From: Casuarina equisetifolia
Lineage: Eukaryota; Streptophyta; Magnoliopsida; Fagales; Casuarinaceae
NCBI GenBank assembly: GCA_028551475.1
Contig: CM052358.1
Span: 11,391,938 to 11,455,937 of the forward strand
DNA length: 64,000 nt
Reading direction: 5' to 3'
The notes under the pieces are model-generated. The model ran no database searches. It was not told where the DNA came from and was given only the letters and a program-made list of their open reading frames with translations. The position numbers and the translations under genes were made by a program. How positions within the stretch are numbered: the stretch's first letter is position 1; the number at the start of each line of letters is the position of its first letter. Shown piece after piece: positions 10,362 through 23,980 of this stretch.

Positions 10362-12690
10362 ATAATAATTTTAATCTTTTATAGTGGTACCTTTGATACC
10401 GTATATTATGGAATTTGAAAGAGTTATCTATCTTACTATAATTGCAAAATGTACATTCCATTGCTTAACTAGTTAGCTGAGTGGTGAGTTATTAAGGGCT
10501 TCAACCATGAGGTTTGGAGTTCGACACCCCATGTGTGTGTTATAATATTAAAAAAAGAAAAAAATTAAAAAAAATCAAGTTATCTAAATTTTACTTGAGG
10601 ATGCTAGTTATCCATTAATGCTATAAGATACTGAAAATAATTCTAGAAGAAATCAGTCTTTTAATTCTTCTATGACCATTAATGATGTCATATTTTTACT
10701 TAATATAGACAATAACAATCTATTCAATTGCTTTAGTATTTTAGGTGAATGCTCTTGCTTGTTTGTATGACAATTTATCATTCAATTCTTTCTTGCTTTT
10801 TCCCTATTCCAGACATAAAAATTACTTGGTTTCTCACATAAGTGGATATGGTGACATAATGGTTAGCTTGAAAGAATGTTCAGCTTGCAATAACACTAAA
10901 GAGTGTAGCAAAAAGGTAAGAACTCTGTCAAGTTTCTGGGTTTTGTTTGATATGTTGCTATCATTGACAAATACTGATGGTAATGGAAGGATTATTGTCT
11001 CATGGCCTTGATCAACATGCTCCTTGCAAGAAGGATACATAAAATATTTCATACTTTATGGTGAAAAGATCTTTTATGAGGTTCTCAAGAGATTTCTTAT
11101 TTTGACATGTATAAATTTTTATTATAATTTAGTTTGCTTATGTGCCCCCTACCTTTATAATTAAACTTTCACCTTCTTGTAGATTTTTGACCAAGCATAT
11201 GTTGTTGTATTGGCTGTCACAAATTTGCAACCCATAGAAGAAATAAGGGAGCGACTCTTTTCTTGGCTACCATTAGATGGATTGCATTTCTTTTCTTATA
11301 CATCACATTGTTCCTTTAGAAAGTATATTGCTAGTTGTAGTTTCCTATGGCCCTTTTGGTCAGTCATTTGATTTTAGCTATGACTTTAAAAGCTTACCAA
11401 TCATGGTTAAGATGGACTTCTTTCTAATTCTTTATGAAAGCTAATAATCTTCCTACACTCTTGGTAATGTAGGTGGCCATTTCCTCACATGAAGAATTAA
11501 TTTACTTAGTAACTTTGCATGAGAATTGTTGTTATTCAACTTTCTTTCTTTAAGCAACTACTAGGTTCATGTATTGAAAGAAACAATGGTTATTTCTTAT
11601 TTCTTATGCATTTTATTTTTTATGTTTTCCAAAAACTATTATGTGAGGTTCTTGACTATGTTATGTTAATGGGCTTGAATTTACAGATGAAGGAGTAAGG
11701 GTTGTTGCTCTACAATTTGGTAATAGTGGTTCCTTAGGGAATTATTGTATTCTTATCTTTGTTTGAGTATGAAGGAGAGGTCTATGACACATGGAAGGCT
11801 ATAAGTATATTGGAAAGAATTATAAAGAAGAAACGTTTATTTTGGGAGCCTAGAAAAAGCACAAATGTGGAATATGTTCTCAAGGAATACAAATAAGTAA
11901 TTAATACCTTTTCTTTTGGGATTCTAAAGATAATCCTACTTCTTAAAATGATGCAATTCTTCTTGCCGTTGTAGGAGAAAATATATCAAAAGGTATCAAC
12001 TTAAGTGACGGGATGGGTCAATATATAGTCATGGTTGGCTTGCCTTACCCTAGTCTTTTGGACTTTCAGTTGATTAAAAGGGTAAAATATATTGAAGGTC
12101 TAGGAAATAAAAATTCTATTACAACTCCAACATTTCCAGTCACTAACAAAGTTTATAATGGAAATGTAAAGGGTGGTCTTGAGATTGTAAAGGGTTACAA
12201 AGGTAGAGAAAAATAACATTATGAAAATCTTTGCATAAAAGTGGTAAATCAATTAATTGGTAAGTGATTTAGTAGACCTTTTTGTTAGAGTACAATATTA
12301 CCTTTATAAAACCTTGTTGAAGTCCTATAAACTATATGATTTAGTTAATAGGATGTCACATGATGTCTAAAATGCATTAGGAGGCAACCATACTCCTATT
12401 CTATTCATATTTACTAAACTTTCATATGTAGTGCGCCAAAGTGTGTATATGTTTTCTTTTTAGATATTAGGTGTTTTTTCATGGCACCTCATCACGCTAT
12501 GCATGGTATTGCATTGAAAAATTACAAATTTTTTTTTTATCCCTCATTTCATACATTTAACTATGTAGGTTTTTATGTTGAACTTTCATTGATATATTAA
12601 CATTACTTGTTTGTTACAAGTAGAATGATTTAGCATGTAAATGACTATGCATTCATTTTATTGGTTGACACTCAGTAAGCATCTAATTTC
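10362..12690 (+). pseudogene. CHL1/DDX11-like fragment, array copy 2 (long)
   Basis: It starts in an upstream intron and contains a tRNA-like SINE relic. Exons are A (10744-11085), B (11183-11400), C (11683-12262) and a cut D (12624-12690). Exon C keeps a clean motif V region (GINLSDGMGQYIVMVGLPYP) and the following ERVKYIEGLGNKNS-type stretch in one open frame from 12013 to 12216. Stops elsewhere, for example in the WP-STCSLQEGY part of exon A, make it non-coding. Confidence 0.82.
10465..10570 (+). repeat. SINE-like relic in array copy 2
   Basis: A TAGCTGAGTGG box A-like motif is followed about 45 bp later by GGAGTTCGACACC, box B-like, then TGTGTGTT and an A-rich tail. It resembles a tRNA-derived SINE amplified with the array. 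Confidence 0.45.
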
Positions 12691-15561
12691 ATAAAAATTT
12701 TAATCTTTTATAGTGATACCTTCGATGTCGTATATTGATGTTCTATGGAATTTAAAAGAGTTGTCTACTTTACTACAATTGCAAAATGTACATTTTGTTA
12801 CTTAACTAGCTAGCTGAGTGATTAATAGGGGCTTCAACCGTGAGGTGTGGAGTTCGACACCCTATGTGTGTGTGTGAGTTTGGATGTGTGTGTTGTAATA
12901 TTAAAAAAAAATAAAAAAATAAAAAAAATCAAGCTATCCAAATTTTACTTAAGAATGCAAGTTATCCATTTATATTATAAGATACTAAAAAGAATTCTAG
13001 AGAAAATGAGTCTTTTAATTCTTCTATGGCCATTAATGATGTCATATTTTCACTTAATATAGATAACAACAATATATTCAAATTTCTTTAGTATATGAAG
13101 AAAAGCAACATCATGTATTAGGTGAATGCTTTTGCTTGTTTGTATGACAATTTATCATTGAATTCTTTCTTGCTCTTTCCCTATTCTAAAGATAAAAATT
13201 ACTTAGTTTCTAAGGTAAGTGGATATGGTGACAAAATGGCTAGTTTGAAAGAATGTTCAACTTGTAATAACACTAGAGAGTATAGCGAAAAGGCAAGCAC
13301 TTTGTAAGGTTTCTGGGCTTTGTTTAATATGTTGCTATCACTAACAAATAATAATGGTGATGGAAGGATTATTGTCTCATAGCCTCAACCAACACACTCA
13401 TTTTAAGAAGGATACATAAAATATGTCATGCTTTATGGTGAAAAGATCTTTTATGAGGTTTTTAAGAGATTGCTTATTTTGACATGTATAAATTTTTATT
13501 ATAATTCAGCTTGCCTATGTGCCCCCTACCTTTATAATTAAACTTTAACCATTTTATAGATTGTTAACCAAGCATATGCCGTTGTACTGGTTGGAGGAAC
13601 TCTCCAAACCAAGAAGAAATAAGGAAGTGACTCTTCCCTTGGCTACCATAAGATAGGTTACATTTCTTTTCTTGTAGTCACATTGTTCCCCCAGAAAGTA
13701 TACTACCAGTTGTTGTTTCCTGTGGCCCTTTTGGTTAGTCATTTGATTTTAGCTGTGGCTCCAAAAGCTTACCAATCATGGTCAAGATAGACTTTTCTCT
13801 AATTCTTTATGAAATTTGATAATCTTCTTGCACTCTTAATAATTAAGGTGGCCATTTCCTTATTTAAAGAATTAATTTATTTTGTACCTTTGCATGAGAA
13901 TTATTGTTATTCGTCTTTCTTTCTTTGATCAACTACTAGGTTCATATATTGAAAGAAATAATGGTTATTTCTTATGCATTTTATTTTTTATTTTTCCCAA
14001 AAACTATTATGTGGAGTTCTTGACTATGGTGTGTTCATAGGCTTGAATTTACAGATAAAAGAGTTAGGGTTGTTACTCTACAATTTAGTAATAATGGTTC
14101 CTTAGGGAATTGTTGTATTCTTCTCTTCGTTTAAGTATGAAGGACATGCCTATAAGGCTTGAAAGGTTATAGTATATTGGAAAGAATTACAAAAAAGAAA
14201 CACTTATTTAGGAAGCCTAGTAAAAGCACAAATGTGGAATATGTTCTCAAGGAATACAAGGAAGTAATTGATACATTGTCTCTTAGGGATTCTAAAGATA
14301 ATCTTACTTCTTAAAATGGTGCAATTCTTCTTGCTGTTGTATAAGGAAAGATATCACAAGGTACCAACTTAAGTGACGGGATGGGTCAATGTATAGTCAT
14401 GGTTAGCTTGCTATATCCCCACCTTTAAAACTTTCAGCTGATTGAGAGGGTAAAGCATATTAAAAGTTTAGGAAATACAAATTCCATTACAACTATGACA
14501 TTTCAAGTCACTAAAAAAAGTTTACAGTGGAGATGTAAAGGTCGATTTTGAGATCCTAACAGGTTACAAAGGTAGAGGAAAACAATATTATGAAAATCTT
14601 TGCATGAAAGTGGTAAATCAATCAATTGGTAAGTGATTTAGTAGACCTTTTTGCTATAGTACAATATTACCTTTACAAGACCTTGTTGAAGCCCAGTAAA
14701 CTATATGGGTTAGTTAATAGGATGTCACATGATGTTTACAATGCATTAGGAGGCAACCATACTTTGATTTTAATCATATTTTTAAAACTTTCACATGTAA
14801 TGCGCTAAAATGTGTATATGTTTTCTTTATAGATATTAGCTGTTTTGTCATGCCATCTCACCATGTTATGCATGGCATTGCATAAAAAAAATTACTAACT
14901 TTTTTTATCCCCTTTTTCATAGATTTAACTATGTTGATTTTTATGTTGAACTTTTATTGATATATTGACATTACATGTTTATTACAAGTAAAGTGATTTG
15001 ACATGTAAATAGCTATGCATCCATTTTATTAATTGACACTTGATATACATCTAATTCGTTGACTAAAAGATTTTCTCAAACAATTAACAAGCTTTCACAA
15101 TGGATAAAAGATAGATTGGTCTCTTGTACTAGTGACAATGGCGAAGTCTAAAGGCAGCTACATTAGTTCTTTAAATTCAACAAGAAGAAAAAGTGTCCAT
15201 AAAATGTTTTGTAAATTTTCCAATTGCATTTATAGGTGTCGAATAACAAATTTCTCAAAGCTATCCATCAACATTTGGTAGTTCCTAGAACAACTTGAAT
15301 ATATTCTAGATTGGTAACTTTTATCGTGGTGCAAAAGTAGAGGCTTGATCTTGTATTCTAAAGCAAACTTCATTACTTGATACATTGTCCTTTTATGTGA
15401 TTCTTACATTTTTTTTATATTAATAATGTAATTTGTTAGGAATAGGTTGTGAAGGGATTTAAGGCACTATAAGCATCAATAGTGAAAGGGATTAGAGCCA
15501 CCATGAATTCTTTCATATTGTTGACATGTTCACTCCAATCAATCATAGGTTAGATTCCAAG
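12691..15561 (+). pseudogene. CHL1/DDX11-like fragment, array copy 3 (long, complete 3' end)
   Basis: Exons A (13122-13460), B (13559-13760), C (14055-14632) and a full-length last exon D (14992-15200) with QWIKDRLVSCTS are followed by about 360 bp of former 3' flank. The frame is broken by several stops. Exon B retains an EESSNQ-like shifted stretch where LQPIEET is expected. It is the first array copy to reach the natural gene end. Confidence 0.82.
12805..12932 (+). repeat. SINE-like relic in array copy 3
   Basis: Same position in the unit as the relic in copy 2: TAGCTGAGTGATT, then GGAGTTCGACACCC, a TG-rich stretch and an A-rich tail. Confidence 0.45.
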
Positions 15562-18017
15562 CAATTTGGTAATAGTGGTTCCTCAGGGAATTTTTGTATT
15601 CTTCTCTTTATTTGAGTATGAAAGATAGGTCTATGAGGCATGGAAGGCTACTGGTATATTGGAAAGAATTACAAAGAAGAAACATTTATTTAAAAAGCCT
15701 AAAAAAAACATAGATGTAGAATATGTTCTTAAAGAATACAAGGAAGTAATTAATACATGATCTCTTGGGAATTCTAAAGATAATTCTACTTCTCAAAATG
15801 ATGCAATTCTTCTTGGCATTCTAGGAGGAAAGATATCAAAAGGTATTGTTCAGTGAAATCTAAATGCAAGTGAACATGTCGAACAAGTAATATAATGATA
15901 AGAAAGATATCGTCCCACAGAGATTGGTGATTACTAGACCAACTAATTACTAACGGTGAATAACTCCTAGAATTTATCTAGCAAACCAAATTGATGGATG
16001 ATAGATTAACTAACTAAGTCTAAGAAAACTTAATAAAAGAAATATGTTAGAGCATATGACTTCACCATAATTACTAGGTACTAATATTGATTATTTATGC
16101 TTGCAAGAGAGATAATATCTATGTGATAGCGAAATTTCCTAATTTATTTACTATCCTATGTCTAGGTATAGCAAACCTACTTAGTTCATTAATTCACTAT
16201 ATCTCTATATGTGAATTGAAACAAACCAAATGCATTAGGATCTATGAATATTCCCAGTTTACACCAAAAGCCATGCAAACAATATGGTATATGTCTATCC
16301 ATATTTAATTTATGGTTACATATTACAAGAAGCAACTGCATGCTATTTCCTGTCGGTCTTTAACATGCAAATTAAGTCATCTAAGTGGTAGCTAATCACC
16401 TAAAAGCATTAAACTTCGTAATATGTAACTTCACATAAATAAAATATCTTGCAAAACATAATAATCATAAGATTCATACCATCATAATTAGGTTACATCG
16501 TAGCTCTAACAAAAATAAACTAAAACATAAAGAAATAATGAGGAAGAATGGTAATAAGAAATAAAGAAGGCATCTTGAATCCAAGAACAAGAAGTCTGTC
16601 ACCCTTTTTGTCTTCTCTTCAAGAAAACCTTGAATTCTTGGCTTCTTTCTTGAGTTGTGCTCAATTTCCTCCTCCCTTCTTCTTTTGCCTCTTCTCTTCT
16701 CTTAAATAGGGTTTAGGTTTAGACCTATCTCCTATCCTAGTAGAATTAGGTTTTAGAGACCTAAAACAATTGGGTTTTGAACTCGTAAATTAATTGAGAC
16801 TTGAATTCCTAACATGACTGGGTTTTCTATTTATTTAGAAAACCCAACAACAATAGAAAATCTAATAACAATCATCCAAAGCCCAAGCCCATCTTGACTC
16901 TCTTAATCTTGATATTATAATTTTGCCACACAATAAGCATCAGGTTCTTCATGTTCATCCCTTTTCTCCTTACCTCCTTGTGCTACAAAAACAAGACAAA
17001 TTCAAATAAATAAGAGGAGTTCAAATATTTTCTCATAAGCATTGTATTATTTATTACCTAAAAAATAGGTAAAATAACTCTATAAAAATAGAGTTATCAG
17101 GTATCAACTTAAGTGATGGGATGGATTGATGTATAGTCATGGTTGGCCTTTTATATCCCAATCTTTTGGACTTTCAGCTGATTGAAAAGGTAAAATATAT
17201 TGAAGGTCTAGGAAATACAAATTCCTTTACAACTCTAACATTTCTAGTCACTAACAAAGTTTACAATTGAGATGTAAAGGTTGGTTTTGAGATCATAAAA
17301 GGTTACAAGGGTAGAGGAAAATAGTATTATGAAAATCTTTGCATAATTATGATTTTTTTTGTCCCCCGTTTCATACATTTAACTATGTGGGTTTTTATGT
17401 TAAACTTTCATTGATATATTGACATTACCTATTTACAAGTAGAACGATTCGGCATGTAAACAACTATGTAACAATTTTATTAGTTAATACTTGGTATGCA
17501 TCTAATCCCTTGACTAAAAGCTTTCCTCACATAATTAACAAGTTCCCACAATGGATAAAAGATTGATTGGTCTCTTGCATTGGTGGCAATGGAGAAGTCC
17601 AAAGGTAGTTGCATTAGTTTTTCAAATTCAACAATAAAGACTGTCCATAGAACGTTTTAATTTGACCAACTACATTTATAAGTGTTGACTAACAAATTTT
17701 TCAAAGCTATCCATCAACATTTGGTAGCTCTTAGAATAACTTGAATATACTCCATATTGATAACTTCTATCATGATGCAGAAGCAAGAGATTGATCTTAT
17801 GTTCTAAAGCGAACTTCATTACTTGATACATTGTCGCTGCATGTGATTCTTACATTTTTTCTATTAATAATGTAATTAGGTAGGAATAGGTTGTGAAGGG
17901 GTTTAGAGCCACCATAACCATCAATAGTGAAGGGGTTTTAGAGCCACCCTGAATTCCTTAACATAGCTGACATGTTCCTTTTAATCAATCATACTATAAC
18001 TACATTGAGATTCCAAG
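15562..18017 (+). pseudogene. CHL1/DDX11-like fragment, array copy 4 (short, split by a solo LTR)
   Basis: It begins abruptly at exon C (AATTTGGTAATAGTGG, from 15565). Exon C is split between GGKISKG and INLSDGM by the LTR at 15847-17099 and resumes at 17100. The end of exon C, with the VNQSIG motif VI start, and much of the next intron are deleted: sequence passes from AATCTTTGCATAA (about 17340) straight to intron sequence. Exon D and the 3' flank follow. Copy 10 has the same deletion. Confidence 0.8.
15847..17099. mobile_element. Solo LTR (fossil LTR retrotransposon), copy 2, inside the helicase array
   Basis: The 1,253-bp block starts TGTTCAG and ends TTATCA, so it has TG...CA ends. A perfect 5-bp target duplication GGTAT flanks it at 15842-15846 and 17100-17104. 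It interrupts exon C of array copy 4. It matches the solo LTR at 6902-8151 over its whole length with moderate divergence, so both belong to one family but are separate insertions. Confidence 0.93.
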
Positions 18018-19240
18018 CAATTTGGTAATAATGGTTCCTCAAGAATTGTTGTATTCTTTTCTTCGTTTGAGTATGAATGAGTAGTCTATAAGACATGGAA
18101 AGCTAGAGGTATATTGGAAATAATTATGAAGAAAAAACACTTATTTAGGGAGCTTAGAAAAAGCACAGATATGGAATTTATTCTCAAGAAATTCAAGGAA
18201 GTAGTTGATATATTGTCTCTTAGGGATGTTAAAGATAATCATACTTCTCAAAATGGTGCAATTATTCTTGCCGTTATGGACAGAAAGACTTCAAAAGGTA
18301 TCAACTTAAGTGATGGGATGAGTCTATTTATAGTCATGGTTAGCGTACCATATCCCTATCTTTTGGACTTTTAGCTTATTGAAAGGGTAAAACATATTGA
18401 ACGTCAAGGAAATACAAATTCCATTACAACTTTGACATTTCTAGCTATTAACAAAGTTTACAATGGAGATATAAAAGCTACTTTTACGACCATAAAAGGT
18501 TACAAAAGTAGAGGAAAACAATACTATACAAATCTTTGCATGAGAATTGTAAATTAATTAATTGGTAAGTAATTTAATAGACCTTTTTGCTAGAGTATAA
18601 TATTAACCTTATAAGATCTTGTTAAAGCCCAATAAACTATATGGTTTAGTTAATAGGATGCCACATGATGTCTAAAATGCATTAGGAGGCAACCATACTC
18701 CGATTTTATTCATATTTACAAAACTTTCACATGTAGTGCACCAAGTGTGTATATGATCTCTTTATAGATATTAGGTATTTTGTCATGCCACATCACCATG
18801 CTATGCATGGTATTGCATAAAAAAATTACAAACTTTTTTTGTTCCTTTTTTCATACATTTAACTATATGGGTTTTTTTGTTGAACTTTCATAGATATGTT
18901 GACATTACCTGTCTGTTACAAGTAAAGAAATTCGTCATGTAAGTGATTGTACATCCATTTTATTGGATGACACTCAGTATGCATCTAATTCTTTGACTAA
19001 AAGCTTTCCTCATACAACTAACAAGCTCCTACAATCGATAAAAGATCGACTGGTCTCTTGTATTGGTGGTTATGGTAAATTCCAAAGATAGTTACATTAG
19101 TTTTTCAAATTTAACAAGAAGAGAGAGTGTCCATAGAATGTTTTATCAATTGCTAATTGCATTTCTAGGAATCGACTAACAAATTTCTTAAAGCTATCCA
19201 TCAACATTTGGCAATTCCCAGAACAACTTGAATATGAAGG
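18018..19240 (+). pseudogene. CHL1/DDX11-like fragment, array copy 5 (short)
   Basis: It has exon C (about 18018-18568) and exon D (18930-19140). The stretch 18114-18374 is open (ELRKSTDMEFILKKFKEVVD, DRKTSKGINLSDGMSLFIVM). Motif V GG is replaced by DR (GACAGAAAG), a variant seen again only in copy 11. Confidence 0.8.
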
Positions 19241-19831
19241 ATAAGTCTATGAGAATTTGGTAATAATGGTTCCTTATAGAATTATTGTATTTTTCACTTC
19301 ATTTGAGTATAAAGGATAGGTCTATAGGACATAAAAGGCTATAAGTATATTGGAAAGAATTACGAAGAAGAAATATTTATTTAGGGAGTTTAGAAAAGCA
19401 CAAATGTGGAATATGTTCTCAAGGAATATAAAGAAGTAATTGATACATGGTCTCTTGGGGAATCTAAAGATAATCTTACTTTTTAAAATGGTGCAATTCT
19501 TCTTGCCATTATGTGAGGAAAGATATTAGAAGGTATCAACTTAAGTGATAGGATGGGTCGATGTTTAGTCATGGTTAGCCTGTTATATCCCATCTTTTGG
19601 ACTTTTAGCTGATTAAGAGGATAAAGCATATTAAAGGTTTAGGAAATACAAATTCCATTACAACTTTGACATTTCCAATTACTAACAAAGTTTACAATGA
19701 AGATATAAATGTTGGTTTTGGAATCCTAAAAGGTTACAAAGGTAGAGGAAAATAATACTATGAAAATCTTTGTATGAAAACAATAAATCAATCAATTGGT
19801 AAGTGATTTAGTAGATCTTTTTACTAGAGTA
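19241..19831 (+). pseudogene. CHL1/DDX11-like fragment, array copy 6 (exon C only)
   Basis: Only exon C is present (19253-19805, ending at the donor after NQSIG). It is joined at about 19832 to the middle of exon A of copy 7. It has stops in several places. It marks the boundary between the two higher-order blocks and has no counterpart in the second block. Confidence 0.78.
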
Positions 19832-21618
19832 CAACACTAGAGAGCATAGTGAAGAGGTAAGAACTATGTCAAGTTTCTCAGCTTTATTTGATATGTTGCT
19901 ATCATTGACAAATATTGATAGTGATGAAAGGATTATTGTCTCGTGGCCTCAATTAACATGCTCCTTGCAAGAAGGATACATAAAATATGTCATGCTTTAT
20001 GGTGAAAAGATCTTTTATGAGGTTCTCAAGAGATTTCTTATTTTGACATGTATAAATTTTTATGATAATTCAGCTTGGTTAGTGCCCCTTACCTAATTAA
20101 ACTTTCACATTATTGTAGATTTTTAACCAAGCATATATTGTTGTATTGGTTGGTGGAAATCTGCAACCTATAAAAGAAACAAGAGGGTGACTCTTCCCTT
20201 GGCTACCACTAGATGGATTGCATTTCTATTTTTGTAGTCACATTGTTCCTCTAGAAAGTATACTGACAATTGTAGTTTCTTGTGGCCCTTCTGGTTAGTC
20301 ATTTGATTTTAACTATGGCTCTAGAAGCTTACCAATCAAGGTCAGGATAGACTTCTTTCTAATTCTTCATGAAAGTTACTAATCTTCCTACACTCTTGGT
20401 AATGTAGATGGCCATTTCCTCACCTGAAGGATTAATTTACTTAGTAACTTTGCATGAGAATTGTTGTTATTCAAATTTTTTTTTCTTTTAACAACTACTA
20501 GGTTCATGTATTGAAAGAAATAATGGTTATTTCTTATGCATTTTATTTTTTATTTTTCCCAAAAACTATTATGTGGGTTCTTGACTATGTTATGTTAATG
20601 GACTTGAATTTACCGATGAAGGAGTTAGGTTTGTTACTTTACAATTTGGTAATAGTGGTACCTTAGGGAATTGTTGTATTATTCTTTTCATTTGAGTATG
20701 AAGGAGAGGTCTATGAGGTATGGAAGGCTACAAATATATTGGAAAGAATTACAAATAAGAAACATTCATTTTGGGAGCTTAGAAAAAGTATAATGTGGAA
20801 TATGTTCTCAAGGAATACAAAGAAATAATTGATACATTGTCCCTTGGGATTCTAAAGATAATCCTACTTCTCAAAATGGTGTAATTCTTCTTGTCATTAT
20901 GGGAGGAAAGATTTCAAAAGGTATCAACTTAAGTGACGGGATGGGTTGATATATAGTCATGGTTGGCCTGCCATATGTCAATCTTTTGGACTTTCAGCTA
21001 ATTGAGAGGGTAAAACATATTGAAGGTCTAGGAAATACAAATTCCATTACAACTCTGTACATTTTCAATCACTAACAAAGTTTACAATGGAAATGTAAAA
21101 GTTGGTTTTGAAATTGTAAAAGGTTATAAAGGTAGGGGAAAATAGTAGTGTGAAAATCTTTGTATGAAAGTAGTAAATCATTTAATTAGTAAGTGATTTA
21201 GTAGACCTTTTTGCTAGAGTACAATATTACCTGTACAAAACCTTGTTGAAGCCTAATAAACCATATGGCTTAGTTAATAGGATGTCATATGATATCTAAA
21301 ATGCATTAGGAGGCAACCATACTCTTATTCCATTCATATTTGCTAAACTTTCATTTGTAGTACGCCAAAGTGTGTATATTTTCTCTTTCTATATAGGAGG
21401 TGTTTTGTCATGGCACCTCATCGCGTTATACATGGTATTGCATAAAAAAATTACAAACTTTTTTTTGTTCCTTATTTCATACATTTAACTACGTGGGTTT
21501 TTATGTTGAACTTTCATTGATATATTGACATTACTTGTTTGTTACAAATAGAGCAATTTGGCATGTAAATAACTATGCATCCATTTTATTGATTGACACA
21601 TGGTATACATCTAATTCC
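19832..21618 (+). pseudogene. CHL1/DDX11-like fragment, array copy 7 (long, 5' cut)
   Basis: It starts inside exon A at the NNTREHSEE position (open from 19866: MSSFSALFDMLLSLTNIDSD), then has B (20118-20330), C (20615-21195) and a cut D (21550-21618). It corresponds to copy 1 in the first block, shifted by about 11.25 kb. Confidence 0.8.
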
Positions 21619-23980
21619 ATGACAATTTTAATTTTTTTTATAGTGGTACCTTTAATATCGTATGTTAATGTTCTATGGAGTTTGAAAGAGTTGTCTATTT
21701 TACTATAATTGCAAAATGTATATTCTATTGCTTAACTAGCTAGCTTAATGATGAGTTAGTAGGGGCTTTAATCGTGAGGTATGGAGTTCAACGCCCTATG
21801 TATGTGTGTGAGTTTGAGTGTGTGTGTTGTAATATTAAAAAATAAAAAAATAAAAAAAATTAAGTCATCCAAATTTTACTTGAGGATGCAAGTTATCCAT
21901 CTATGCTATAAGATACTGAAAAGGATTCTAGAGAAAATAAGTCGTTTAATTCTTTTGTGGCCATTAATGATGTCATATTTTCATTTAATATAGACAACAA
22001 CAATCTATTCAAATTGCTTTAGTATATGAAGAAAAGCAACATCATGTTTCACATGAATGCTCTTACTTTTTTGTATAACAATTTATCATTCAATTCTTTC
22101 TTGCTCTTTCCCTAATCAAAATATAAAAATTACTTGGTTTCTCACATAAGGGGATATGGTGACAAAACGGCTAGCTTGAAAGAATGTTCAACTTGCAATA
22201 ACACTAGAGAGTGTAGCAAAAAAGCAAGCATTATGTCAAGTTTTCAAGCTTTGTTTGATATCTTATTATCACCGATAAATATTGATGGTAATGAAAGGAT
22301 TATTGTCTCATGGCCTCGACCAACACATTCCTTGCAAGAAGGATACATAAAATATGTCATGCTTTCTAGTGAAAAGATCTTTTATGAGGTTTTCAAAAGA
22401 TTGCTTATTTTGACATGTGTAAATTTTTATTATAATTCAGCTTGCTTATGTGCCACCTACCTTTATAATTAAACTTTCACCTTCATGTAGATTGTTGACC
22501 AAGCATATATTGTTGTACTGGTTGGTGGAAATTTACAATCCATAAAAGAAACAAGGGAACGACTCTTCCTTTGGCTACTAAATGGATTGTATTTCTTTTC
22601 TTGTAGTCACATTGTTGGCCCAAAAAGTATCTTGCCAATTGTAGTTTCTTATGGCCCTTTTGGTTAGTCATTTGATTTTAGCTATGGATCTAGAAGCTTA
22701 CCAATCATGGTCAGGATAGACTTCTTTTTAATTCTTTATGAAAACTACTAATCATCCTACACTCTTAGTAATGTAGGTGGCCATTTCCTCACCTGAAGAA
22801 TTAATTTACTTAGTAACTCTGCATGAGAATTGTTGTTATTCAACTTTCTATCTTTGATCAATTACTAGGTTCATGTATTGAAAGAAATAATGGTTGTTTT
22901 TTCTACGTTTTATTTTTTATTTTTCCTAAAACTCTTATGTGAGGTTCTTGACTATGTTGTGTTGATAGGCTTGAATTTACAAATGAATGAGTTAGGTTAT
23001 TGCTCTACAATTTGGTAATAATGGTTCCTTAGGAATTATTTTATTCTTCTCTTTGTTTAAGTATGAAGGACATGTTTGTGAGGCAAGGAAGGCTATAGAT
23101 ATATTGGGAAGAATTACGAAAAAGAAACGTTATTTTAGGAGTCTAGAAAAGCACAGATGTGGAATATGTTCTTAGGTAATACAAAGAAGTAGTTGATACA
23201 TTGTCTCTTAGGATTCTATAGATAACCCTACTACTCAAAATGGTGCAATTCTTCTTGCCATTGTGGGAGGAAAGATATCAAAAGGTATCAACTTAAGTGA
23301 TGAGATAAGTTGATGTATAGTCATTGTTAGCTTGCCATACCTTAGTTTTTTGGACTTTCAGCTAATTGAGAGGGTAAATCATATTAAAGGTCTAGGAAAT
23401 ACAAATTTCATTACAACTTTGATATTTTTAGTTACTAACAAAGTTTACAATGGAGATGTAAACACTGGTTTTGAGGTATTGAAAGGTTACAAAGGTAGAG
23501 GAAAACAATACTATGAAAATCTTTGTATGAAAACAGTAAATCAATCAATTGGTAAGTGATTTAGTAGACCTTTTTGTTAGAGTATAATATTACCTTTATA
23601 AGACCTTGTTAAAGCCCAATAAATTATATGGTTTAGTTAATAAGATGTCAAATGATGTCTAAAATGCATTAAGAGGCAACCATACTCCAATTCTATTCAT
23701 ATTTGTAAACCTTTTCAATGTAGTGTGCCAAAGTGTGCATATGTTATCTTTATAGATATTAAGTGTTTTGTTATGCCACCACACTATGCTATGCATGGTA
23801 TTGCATCAAAAAATTACAAACTTTTTTTGTCTCCCTTTTCATACATTTAACTATGTGGGTTTTATGTTGGACTTTCATTGATATATTGACATTATCTGTT
23901 TGTTACAAATAGAGTGATTTGACATGTAAATGACTATGCATACATTTTATTTGTTAACACTTGATATACATATAATCCTA
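21619..23980 (+). pseudogene. CHL1/DDX11-like fragment, array copy 8 (long)
   Basis: It includes a SINE relic, exons A (to about 22395), B (22488-22690), C (22980-23555) and a cut D (23910-23980). Exon A is open over 22134-22472 (SLKECSTCNNTRECSKKAS). Exon C has frame changes early (ERVNHIKGLGNTN is in frame later). It corresponds to copy 2. Confidence 0.82.
21733..21862 (+). repeat. SINE-like relic in array copy 8
   Basis: Same position in the unit; box B-like GGAGTTCAACGCCC is mutated. A TG-rich stretch and an A/T-rich tail follow. Confidence 0.4.
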
